Assembly (NCBI RefSeq): GCF_041296385.1
Contig: NC_091014.1
Coordinates: forward strand, 54,144,078-54,208,077
Direction: 5' to 3'
Source of the DNA: Aphelocoma coerulescens
Lineage: Eukaryota > Chordata > Aves > Passeriformes > Corvidae
DNA length: 64,000 bases
In this document: in pieces, positions 54,497 through 64,000 of the stretch
How the letters are laid out: each line of letters starts with the position of its first letter
Position numbering within the stretch: position 1 is the first letter of the stretch
Position numbers and translations under genes: made by a program
The notes under the pieces: model-generated
Told to the model about the DNA's origin: nothing
Databases searched by the model: none
What the model saw: the letters and a program-made list of their open reading frames with translations, nothing else

Positions 54497-55083
54497 TGGC
54501 TTAGCATTCTTTTCACCTCCAACAGCTACCTCTGGGGAAGACCAAATCATCACACTGCTGCTGAGCTTATTGCTGCCAGTTCCAAATCTGTAAGAGTCCA
54601 TTCTCTCCAGTTAGTTTGTACGGGCTCTACACTCCTTTTCATGGGTAGCACCCTCTTTCTTCTACTCCACTGTTTCACTCTATCACTCTACGGTCCCAGA
54701 ACTGTAACAAGTGGAAAGTAAATTCTCCGACTGGTTTGTACGGTCTCCCCACTGAGTGGCTGAGCTAAGCTGTGGTGTAAATCACAAAACTACTCTGCAG
54801 CAAAAAAGGAAGTGAAACATTGTGTTGGCTTTGTAATAACTGAGCTGGCTACTCAGCATCCCCCAGATCTGGCTGACAGCGTTTTCCTGATGTATCCTAA
54901 GGGACAGCCGGATGAGGGATGTTTTCTTGACTTTTCTAGGTTCCATAATTACAGTCAGCCCCTTCACAACTGTAGGTCAGAGACAGACACAGAGTCCACG
55001 ACCCTGTACTGTGGTTCCCTCTGACAAAACCATTTTGTCCAGAACCACTGCCACTCACCAAAACCTGCTGCGGCAGGCGAGGC

Positions 55084-55780
55084 TCAAGCTCTAGCCACCC
55101 CCGCCTCCCTCTGGAGCGCCTTCCCAGCACCAGCGGGGCTCTGTTGATGCTGCTGAGCACCCTGCATTCCTCCCGCTTCAAGCAGTGCCAGGCACCGCAG
55201 CTCGCTGAGCCCATCTTCCCACCCAGTGAGAGCTGCGAGCTCCTCCTGGCTTCGTTCCACCAAGTGCCAGTCCTGCTCAGTTAACCTTCGGCAGTCCCTC
55301 AGAGAAGGCGCGGAGCCAGGGAGATCAGTGGATGGTCTCTGTGCATCCTTTGGAAGCTGCTCTGGCAGATGGAAACAAAGCAGCAGCATATCCACACACC
55401 TGAGAACAGCCTGCAACTGCTGGAGTGTTTCAAATAATACAGATACGCACTAAAAGTCTGTAATTCCAACATGCCAGCTAGATATTAAACCCCAGTAACA
55501 CACTGAATTCCTTTGCTATGCTGTGAACTAGAATTGATCATGGAGATACTTGCCAGGGTTCTCACATTGTGTATCACATCCATCCACCTGAGCACATGTC
55601 CTGGGAAAGATTTAGGCTTTGGATAATAAGAAAGTAGGGCAGTTGCTGTTGACAGCTATGCTTACTGTGCTCCTGTTGGCAAATAAACAGGAGGAAAAGT
55701 GCCAGCCCTAAAATCAAAAAGGAGCAGATTCTGCTTGATATGAACACAGCTCCCCACAGGCTGCTGCAATGCAGTGGCAT
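55084..55780 (-). CDS. Candidate undescribed three-exon gene, 147 aa
   Basis: I do not recognise this product and no gene is known to me between MICALL1 and EIF3L in mammals. Proposed exons, 5' to 3': 55666-55780, 55550-55600 and 55084-55361 (444 nt). Donors are CACA|GTAAGC and GCAA|GTATCT; acceptors are TTTCCCAG and a pyrimidine-rich CTGCCAG. Both introns are phase 1 and all three frames join without a stop. Residues 19-34 (CSFLILGLALFLLFIC) form one likely membrane anchor near the N-terminus. The rest is hydrophilic and helix-prone, including LTEQDWHLVERSQEELAAL. A stop lies in frame just 5' of the ATG, which has G at -3. Exon 1 could instead start at an internal acceptor. The chain could also arise by chance. 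Confidence 0.35.
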
Positions 55781-56990
55781 CTCAGTCCTTTAATTTCTTA
55801 ATGATGTGGCTGCCTCAAACCCTCCAGAACTTGAGGCAGTGAGCTCCTAGCATCCATAACACTAACTTCTAGCAGCAGCTAGAAGGCCAACAGGAATTGC
55901 CCAATTTATCTGTGTTGCCTGTACCCTGCCTGCCTAAGTTACTTGACTTTGATGGGAAACAGAGCTTACTTTTGAGCAGTATCTAGGACACTGGAAACCT
56001 GACCCTCATTCAAACACAAAATATAATCCAACAAAGGCTAATTATTCCCTGTGGCTAAACAGAATCACACAGAGAGCCAGACTGGACTGCTAGGACCCCT
56101 CTCTCAGTGGAAAGGAATGAGAGGGAGAGGTACAAAGAGGCAGATGGTATATCTGAAACATGCTTTGTGTAGCTTTCTATTACACATGCAGGTTTTCCTC
56201 TTGCACCTGTTTCTACCACTCAAACACCAAACTATTTAAAGACGGCAAAAGGGAGAGAGGGTGTGGAGGGATGCGATTCATTCTTTGCATTCTCTTCCCC
56301 AATACTTGCAGGTCCTTGATTCCCCTTTACGTGACTCGTTTTTAACTTTTTTTTCCCCCCTCTTTCAAGGCACTGCAAGTTTGTGGCTAGAGAGCAGGGA
56401 AAATTTGCATTTAAAGGGTTTTAGTAAATTAAAGGCCCTCGGGGAGTTTTCCAGAGAAACTGAACTCAATTAAGGTCCAGGTCTCAGGCATCACTTCTGC
56501 TGAAATAAAATACAACCTCCAGCAAGGACATCTCATCAGATGACCAGTTAATATAAGTTCAATGTTTACAAAAATTCTCTCCTCCTCTTTAAAAACATGA
56601 CAATCCACTTTGGAGCATTTCTACTTCATAGCAACTAAAATTAAAAAGAGAGGAGGAAAAGCAAAAATGCAACCTTCTAAGAAAGCAACTACAACTCAGG
56701 TCTATTCAATGCATAGGGTAAAAGCTAAAAGGAGTACTATTAGCTTGTGTCTCTTTCTGTATCCTGTGAAGACACTGTGGAACAGCTCATTTTCTTCCCG
56801 TCAATCAGTTCTGCAGCCTTCCCTGTTTGCTGTGCATGGTGAATGTACAGAGCACCTAAAGAGATCTGCTCCCTATTGTTACCCGCAACAACATGGACCA
56901 ACAAGAGCACAAACCAACAGCAGCTGCCCATGTCTCCAGATGCACTTATATTCTTCCACAGAGGAAAAACAAATGAGTACAAATGCTCAT
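55781..56990. other. Spacer between candidate gene and EIF3L 3' end
   Basis: No recognised gene or repeat. A perfect POU octamer ATTTGCAT is at 56403-56410 in an AT-rich stretch. If the candidate gene is real, its promoter should fall here. Confidence 0.5.
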
Positions 56991-57007
56991 GAGGAAAACG
57001 TTGCTAA

Positions 57008-57013
57008 TTTATT
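57008..57013 (-). terminator. EIF3L: EIF3L poly(A) signal AATAAA
   Basis: TTTATT on the plus strand, about 170 bases after the EIF3L stop codon on the gene strand, giving a short 3' UTR. Confidence 0.7.
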
Positions 57014-57181
57014 AGACGTCGTGTCCTTTGTTTGAGCCAAACAAGACTGCATATTTAAATACAAAAAACCTTCAGAGTCCCAGGAGATTCCAGAAATGCC
57101 AGAACCCTGAGCTCCCCTCCCTCAACACAGAGAATAACCTCTCCCACCCACTTCTCTGCCCAGGCCTGCACTGAATCCTCA

Positions 57182-60100
57182 TTAGGGTCTCTGGCCCATC
57201 TTCTTCAGGGTTCTGTTCAGCTGGAATTAGAGAAAGCAAAGGTCAGAAAAATACACAGTGATTGATACACACTACTGTTCCCCTCAGCAGACTTTATCCA
57301 ATGCCTCTTAATTCCTTCCTCTCCAACTCACTGACAAAGAGAGCTCTCGAGCAAGTATACTGTGTCAAGTAGAAAGGGAAAAAGTGGAACTCTCTCCTCT
57401 CCAAGATAGCAGAGGAAGATGTAGGGAGAAGAGAGGACGCAAGCGTGTAGCAGCGATTATCACAACCCTGTATTAAGTCCCTAAATCTCAGAATTTTGCC
57501 CTCTGAGTTTCCAGTGTGGAACAACCTCTGTTGGGTGAGAGTGGAGTAGTGACAGAATGTCATCTCCTGGCCAAGCACAATGCTGAAGCCATCTCTGCTC
57601 CAGAAATTTTTGAGGCCATTTTCTAGAGCCATAGTTATGAAGTTAGAGATATAGTTTTGGTTGTGTTACTGACCAGCATCCCTGGACAGTAAAATTCTTC
57701 TCCTTTTCCATTGTGGCTCAAATGAGCACTTCTCACAAAAAACATACCATTCCTCAAAGGCCAGCAGCTGTTGCTTAGAACACCTGCCTTTGACCAGTGC
57801 CTTGCAGAGCCAGGGCTCAGTCCAGCATGGAATTACACAGCTGTCTCACACAAGTGTGGACCCTCGAGGGCCTGCACAGCACAGTGCTTGCCCCATGTCT
57901 CCTGCAGAGCTACACAGCTCTCCTGCCCAGGCCTCACCTCCTCAAACTTGTGGATCTGGCGGATGAAGAAGTCTCCATAGCGTCGAGCGACCTTTGTGTC
58001 TGCAATATGGATCATGTCCTGGGAAGAGAACAGGATGAGATTAGGAAAAGGACTGTGCTACTAGCAGGGAGACAGCAAGAACTGCCAAACATAAGGATCA
58101 AGCTATGGGGCTTTGCCCCAGCCATGGCTCAGCATCACACATATCTGACCTGCGCTAGTCCCACAGCATCCATTCAGTTCTCTTTGGGCTGCCTTCCCTC
58201 ATACATTTGCCTGGGATGGGTCCCCAGTTCACACTGTACTCACTTCTCACATTCTCATACACTCTGTCTGGTTTTGTCTTCCTTGCAGCAGTTTGACAGT
58301 TCCAACCCCAGTTCATGCTTCCCTCTTTTCAGTCATGCTATATGCCATGACAGCTGAGCTGAAACATGGCATGAGACCTTGCAAGAAGAGGCCTGCTCTA
58401 AGGACCAAGAACACAGGGCAACCTGGTCTCCTTCCTAGCAAGGAATCTAATGGTTACTGCTACCTTCTTTGAAAATAGAGTCCTACAAGACTCTTTGCTA
58501 TGCTTCCTGCTGCTGGAGCTCCAAGGGCAGATGGTGACAGCCCCACACCTTGTGTTTAGATTCCTCCTAGAGCAGCCACAGCTAAATGCTGCTCCAGTGC
58601 AAAGCAGACCTGTAACGTGACCAAGCAACATCTCTGCTTTGTCCAACAAAGGAGAGATGTGAGGGACACCTACAAGGACAATCCCACTAACAGCAGCACT
58701 GTCACTCAATTATCACCTCCCAGAACACTGACAAGCAGTTCCCTCTGTCCTGGGGAAGTGTTCGTTTTCTAGGTACAGTGACTGCCAAAGCTGCCTGTGA
58801 TATTCCATCACTCTTCATCCACTGACACTCTTTTCATGCAGGGCTATAACTTCATTGTGGGCAGCCAAGCCCTACAAATGGCAAAATAAGGAGGAATGTT
58901 TCCCACAGAATGGAGCAAAACTAGGTGCTGCCAATTCCAGAATTTCTTGGGTGAAGGAATTTCCCAGCCAGCAAGCGGCAGATACCAACCTTGTCAATAT
59001 AGAAGTCAACCTCAGAGGCAGACTGGAACTCTCCATCCAGGGCAGATATGCCACTGGTCCATACCAGGTTCTTCATCTTGTGCTTGAAGACGAGCAGCTG
59101 GATACGGAACTCCTGCTCCGTGAGGTCTAAGAAGCCAGCCAGCTTTGCCACGGGCATGGTGGTGTAGAGCTTGAGGAAGCTACGGATGGTGGAGAGCTGG
59201 GCCTGCTGCTGAACTTCATCAGCGAAGACCTTGAGCTGCTGCAGGAAGGGCTCCTTGTGGTAGTTGGGGTGCACATTGTCATAATTGGGCACCACAGGGG
59301 AGAGGAACTTGGGGCAAGCGTAACTGAAGAGCTCCTCGTAGACCTGCGCGTCGCCCTTCTGCATGCGCAGCATCTTGTCCCCGTACTTCTCGCGCAGCTG
59401 CAGGTGGATGCTCTCGTCTATGCGCATGGGGTACATGGTGAGGGCGATGGCCAGCAGCGCGTGCATCTGCTCGTTCTGCTTGTTGATCTGACACAGAGAG
59501 GAGAGCCTGTCAGCGCCACAGCCTGCTCAGGCTTTAGGGTGCCCAAGGGAGCTGCGCTTCGCAGAGGAAGATCCTTTACACAGAGCACTGATGGTCCTAA
59601 TGCTCAAGGGGAACAGCACAAAAAAGCAGTGCCTCTGGGCAAACCAAATGGATGAATGACATATCGAGGCTCTTAAAAATAAAAGAGAGGGCTGGACATG
59701 AGGAAGGTGCAGAGTGAATGCATCCAGAGCCATGCAGAACCTGGATGGCCAGAAGCACATTTTACTATTTTGGTACAAGAACATGCAGAGAAGGGAACGC
59801 AGATGGTTTAACAACCATCTCCTGGCAAGGGACAGTTATCAGGGATGTCAGTGAAGGAAAGACTGAGAATAAAGATTTATCTGAGTGTGGGATGAAATGG
59901 ACAGCTGTGTGGCTGAAACAGACACACCAACTTTTTGGAGTGTCATGGAATTAAGACTGGCAGGATTTGGCTAAACAGAGTTAGAAATTAATCATAAGGA
60001 TAAAAAGCAGACAGCAGGTAAAACAGGCACCAAAATCAGGAGGTAAGACAGCTTAGGTAGAAAGAGAAAGGAGCTTTGTTACACCCATGTCTGTGAATGA

Positions 60101-63100
60101 TTATCAGATAAAGGAAATATGGCAACGGCAGCAACCTGAAGTGCAGGACTGGACTAGAAACACAGCTGAGTCTGAAGGAGCATCAACAAGAGTTATCATT
60201 AGCAGCTGATACTCATTAACAAACCTGCCTAGAGGGAGAGTGCAGATGGAGGTGGGACAACCTTATGGGGAACACCCAAAGTAACTAGTAACATAGCTAA
60301 GAGAAAATATTGTCACATGTGGCAAAGGAGTTCAGAGGATCCCCAGTCACCACCACCAGCAAAGTCCAGGAAAATAAAGCCCAACTATTAGACATAAGCT
60401 ATCGGGTGACAGAGGAGGGACAGGAAAGAAGACAGCAGCTTTTTCTTTTGAGAAGTCTAGTCTATTCTTTCTCTTACCATCTCGTATTTGTAGGTCGTCC
60501 TCTGAAACATGCTCTTGGTCCTCTGGATGTAGAGAAGGATGTTGGCAAAGACACGGATGGCATCCTGGTAACGCCGCATCATAAGGTACGCGAAGCCCAC
60601 GTAGTAATAGGTGGTCACCTGGCACTCAGGCACCCGGGAGTACATGCTCTGAGAAGGAAGGAGTAACATGCTATGTTAGAGGGGAGACAACAATCCAAAC
60701 TGCTTGTTAGCCATAATCCAGCCACCTCTGCTTTCACGCCCATCCCAAATACAGAAAGGAGAGGGTTAATTCAGGATACCTCACCTTCCACCCATCCCTG
60801 CAGCAGCTTCCTCACTGTTTTATTAGATCATCCCATTTCCTATGTTTTCCAGTTTCAGCTTCCTGCAAGCAGAGGACCCTTGCACTGTGTCTAACATTGC
60901 TCAGTTCCCTTTCCCCATATTTCATTCCACATCCTGTGCCAGACAGCACATATGTAGATCTGTGCCAAGCCCTGGCCCAAGCCCATTGCAGTTGGGCTTT
61001 TACTAGCCACAAGCAGCACCCAATTCTAATGCAAAACCACTCAAGGTGTGAGCAGGCATGGTGAGAACAGAAGTCAAAAATACAAGAGCCACTGACAAAG
61101 GTAAGAATGGCATGTTCAGGTAGTTACCACTGCACTATGACTAGCAATTCCAGCAATTCTCTGTAACAACACTGCCTTGCACAACACAGCAAACCTCCTC
61201 AAAAACTGGGCAATTGTGCTGCAACAGCATCAGGCATTATCATATGGCTTGATTTAATGCCAAAGCTCCAGCTGTGCTCAGCTACAAACTCCTGACAACT
61301 ACAACAGATACAAACAGTTCCTCAGCTGGAAGATTCAGTATAGCAATTTTTCACCAGCATGTTTGAACAGAGAGATTGGGAGACTGCAAAAGAAGGGTTA
61401 AAACATGTTGTATTACCTTCTTGTTGAGCTCAATGTTCTCCAGCACCTTGATGGCTTGGTAGTAATCTCCCAGCAGAGAGTGCAGACGCAGCAGCCCAAC
61501 CAGGCTGAAATAGCCCAGCATCTTGTAGAGGGAGTGGCGCCCATATTCACCAGCCACACTTTCAGGGTCACCTAGGGAAAAAAGGAACCACAATGCTATC
61601 CTCCAAGGAAGCAAGCTTCCCTTTCAATACTCTTCTGTTTAAAAGCAAAGGGAGCAAGGCCTGAAATGTAATCACTGGTATTTCTCAAGCCAACAGAATC
61701 TGTTCCCAGCCAATCCATACACTGATTATGGATTTGATCCAGCTCCCAAACAAAGTTAACAAACTTGGGTCAAATCAAAGCAAGGCAGCAGACACCAGTG
61801 CTGCTTGGCACCACCCAAAGCTCACCTCCACTTGTATAGACCTCCAGCTGTCGGTTGATGTTGGATTTGTCCACCAGAGAGTGCAGCACATTAAGGACAC
61901 TGTGGACATTCCAGATCTTGGGGTTGGAACGAAGGAAATCAATTTCCTCTTCAGACTTTTTGGCTGTTTTACAGCGGTACTGGCTGAAAGACTGGAACTA
62001 CAGGAAAAAGCAGAGATTTCACTGATGAGCAGCTTTTTTGGAGATGCTCAGCTAGGTGCACAAAGCTTACTACTTGCTCACACAAATGCATTACAATAAA
62101 CTACAAGCTGCATGGAAAAAAAAAGTTTCATGTGAGATCACGTGAAAATCAAAATGGCAGATTATACCATCTTTAAAGCACCTAAAAAAATTATACAGTA
62201 CAGAGAGAAAAGGCCAGGAGACAGATCAAAGCAAAAAGGATCTCTTAAACAATTAGGACAGGCAACTAAACACAAATTTGCTGTCTGAACAGGTAGAAAC
62301 AAGAATGACCAAATTATGTGTTTGCATACACACATCTTTTTCCTCTACATGCAGACATCTTTTTTGTTCTCAAGCTTGACAAGACAACACTTGAGGAATT
62401 CCAGGCAGCTCTATAATAAAAGTTATGGAGAAAGGAATATAGTCTCTAAAGAGAAAAACCAATAGCATTTGAGATCTGTACTGTTGCACTCAGAACAATA
62501 AGTGGAAAAATATTTCTTAATGTCAAGACCTCAGATCACAGCTTATTTCAAATCAGGTCATCAGTCTCTCAGTGCAAGCATAAAGGCCCTACTGACGAAG
62601 AAAGACTGAACTTTTGCTCTGAAAACAGAAATAGGCATTAAAGTTCATGACTCCCCAAAGAGCACCCTCCAACTTAAAAATCTGTATGTTTACAACTGCT
62701 TCATCCGCCTGGTAACATAAGAGTAACAGTGATCACCTAAGATTTTCAACCTGCAGTGGTTGATGCCCTTGCTATGGAAATCACAGCAAGGGAAGAGGTG
62801 GAAAATTTATACAACGAATAAAGGCAAGGCCACCCTAAAATGGCCCAGTTTTATAATCACAAACCTGGTATATGAACTCATCAATGATATCCCAGAGCCA
62901 TTGGTTGGGCAGTTCCAGAGGCGCAGGGCCATCAGCATCTGCAGGAGAATAGATGAGGGGGTTAACACCTTGAGCAAGAACATTGTCAGAACTGAAGGAA
63001 TAGACAAATTAAAGAACACAAGAATTTCCCTGAAATGGGAGATGCAGCAGCAGATGAACGAAGCTTTCAGTAGAGCTGAGATATGTAGCTTTGACTACCT

Positions 63101-63710
63101 CAACTGTTTTCACTTTCCAAGACTATGAACATGCCCAGGGTTAATCTCTAGAGTGGAACTGCTCAGCAGCATCAGCTCTCAGAAGCTGCACACAGACTGT
63201 AGGGGTTTATCCTAACTGATCCATTCTCCACAAGGCTTGGCAGGGAGTCACAAACACTAACATTTGTTCCAAGGGGAGTTAACAACAGTAAACAGTTGGG
63301 AAACACTGCAAGTTTTCTTTAGCTTACTGCTTCATTTTACTTTTTAATAAAGAGAGGTGAAGCAGTTCTCAGCAAGACAGAAAGCTAAGTAAGTTTTATT
63401 CTTTACAGTATTCAGAAAGCACTGGAAACTATACCTGCTTTTTGTGATTTTAAATTTATGGATGTAAATTGCTCTTCATTCAACAAACTCAAACATGCAG
63501 AGAGCTTATAGACTACTCTTCCCTCTATTATTTATAAACAAACATGCTGCAGTTCTTCTGACCCTTTCTGCAGCTCTGCCCTCCCCATCCAATCTCTCTT
63601 TCTGAAATTCACAAACCAGGAATAAATTGCAGCAACTCACTGAGGATGTAGTTGAAGAGATTGCAGTAGTTGTAATAGGACTCAAATCTCTGCTCCAGTG
63701 TGGGACCCCC
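57182..63710 (-). CDS. EIF3L: EIF3L, translation initiation factor 3 subunit L (partial)
   Basis: Cytoplasmic subunit of the eIF3 complex, which binds the 40S ribosome and brings in mRNA during initiation. Eight exons are visible, 5' to 3': 63641-63710, 62865-62938, 61826-61997, 61417-61571, 60478-60648, 58990-59487, 57938-58018 and 57182-57220. They code 1260 nt, the C-terminal 419 residues plus stop, all in phase. The human protein is 564 aa, so about 145 N-terminal residues and the start lie beyond the right edge. Landmarks: [35 protein letters not shown]/helical repeats, the PCI domain within the 498-nt exon and its neighbours ([19 protein letters not shown]), and the terminal [12 protein letters not shown]. 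Nearly identical to human by eye. The intron after FYIDK uses an unusual donor GTTGGT. Secure. Confidence 0.98.
59488..60477 (-). other. EIF3L: EIF3L intron
   Basis: 990-bp intron. No repeat or exon recognised; the sequence is A/G-rich on the plus strand. Confidence 0.7.
61998..62864 (-). other. EIF3L: EIF3L intron
   Basis: 867-bp AT-rich intron with donor CAG|GTTTGT and acceptor CTGTAG. Nothing else recognised. The introns at 58019-58989, 60649-61416 and 62939-63640 are likewise empty to my reading. Confidence 0.7.
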
Positions 63711-64000
63711 CTGAAAAGAGAAGTCAGCACAGTCTGCTTCAAGCAGGGCAGGAGGGAGTTCATGGGCAACAGCTTAAGGACAGTCACAGTAGTAAAGGGT
63801 TTAGTTCAGGAGTGTTAGAACCAGTATTCAACCAGGACATCCACCAGCATCACCCAGAAAACCTGAAATTGCAGCACTGTTGTCCCATAAAACAGGGATG
63901 ACTTTTCCTGTACAGGTAGCTTCCCCCAGAATGACTGAGCAGTCAAACCTCCTGTGAATTTTCTGCATTAACCTTCCCTGTTCCCCTCTGCTGTTCAGAT
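63711..64000 (-). other. EIF3L: EIF3L intron, running off the window
   Basis: Begins with the acceptor TTTTCAG (gene strand) before the [10 protein letters not shown] exon. No further exon is recognised before the right edge. Confidence 0.6.

Noticed and set aside
54323..54721. Plus-strand open frame of 132 codons with hydrophobic stretches
   Set aside because: It lies antisense to the likely 3' UTR of the candidate gene, and no splice structure or family supports it.
55362..55452. Extension of the last candidate exon upstream to a TTTTAG acceptor near 55450
   Set aside because: The frame is open there, but the phase does not match the phase-1 donor of the preceding exon, whereas the CTGCCAG acceptor at 55362-55364 does.
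56740..56982. Minus-strand open frame of 80 codons as a further exon of the candidate gene
   Set aside because: It lies at the EIF3L 3' end, has no convincing donor joining it to 55780, and its frame is not needed for the three-exon model.

Overview
The window is vertebrate nuclear DNA, most likely from a bird. The proteins are close to their tetrapod orthologues, genes are split by GT-AG introns, intergenic spacing is short, and the only interspersed repeats I recognise are four fragments of CR1, the dominant LINE of birds. The species cannot be named from the sequence. No operons, phage, CRISPR or tRNA/rRNA genes are visible.

The block is the conserved SOX10 - POLR2F - C22orf23 (CIMIP4) - MICALL1 - EIF3L neighbourhood known from human 22q13. 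Left to right: 1-12975 is SOX10 upstream DNA with no recognisable protein gene but several SOX-site-rich candidate control elements and a possible non-coding first exon; SOX10 (+, coding 13023-20331, three coding exons, 463 aa) with a 3' UTR to about 22085; a 3.1 kb gap holding the best candidate for the chicken Sox10E2 neural-crest enhancer; POLR2F (-, 25275-29082, five exons, 127 aa); a CpG-rich bidirectional promoter of about 136 bp; CIMIP4 (+, 29219-32425, six exons, 223 aa); MICALL1 (-, 35018-53926, sixteen coding exons, 932 aa); and EIF3L (-, 57182 to beyond the right edge; eight exons giving the C-terminal 419 residues).

The genes do not form one pathway. SOX10 is a neural-crest/glial transcription factor. 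POLR2F and EIF3L are housekeeping parts of transcription and translation initiation. CIMIP4 is a small ciliary-type protein, and MICALL1 is an endosomal recycling adaptor. The shared promoter of POLR2F and CIMIP4 carries ETS motifs and RFX X-box-like motifs, which fits one housekeeping and one ciliary partner.

The most unusual item is a possible undescribed small gene on the minus strand between MICALL1 and EIF3L (about 54480-55780). Three exons with plausible splice sites join in frame to encode 147 residues with an N-terminal hydrophobic segment, and a canonical poly(A) signal follows. It needs RNA and comparative evidence. All exon structures were read by hand from splice signals, phase and family knowledge; no alignment was run.
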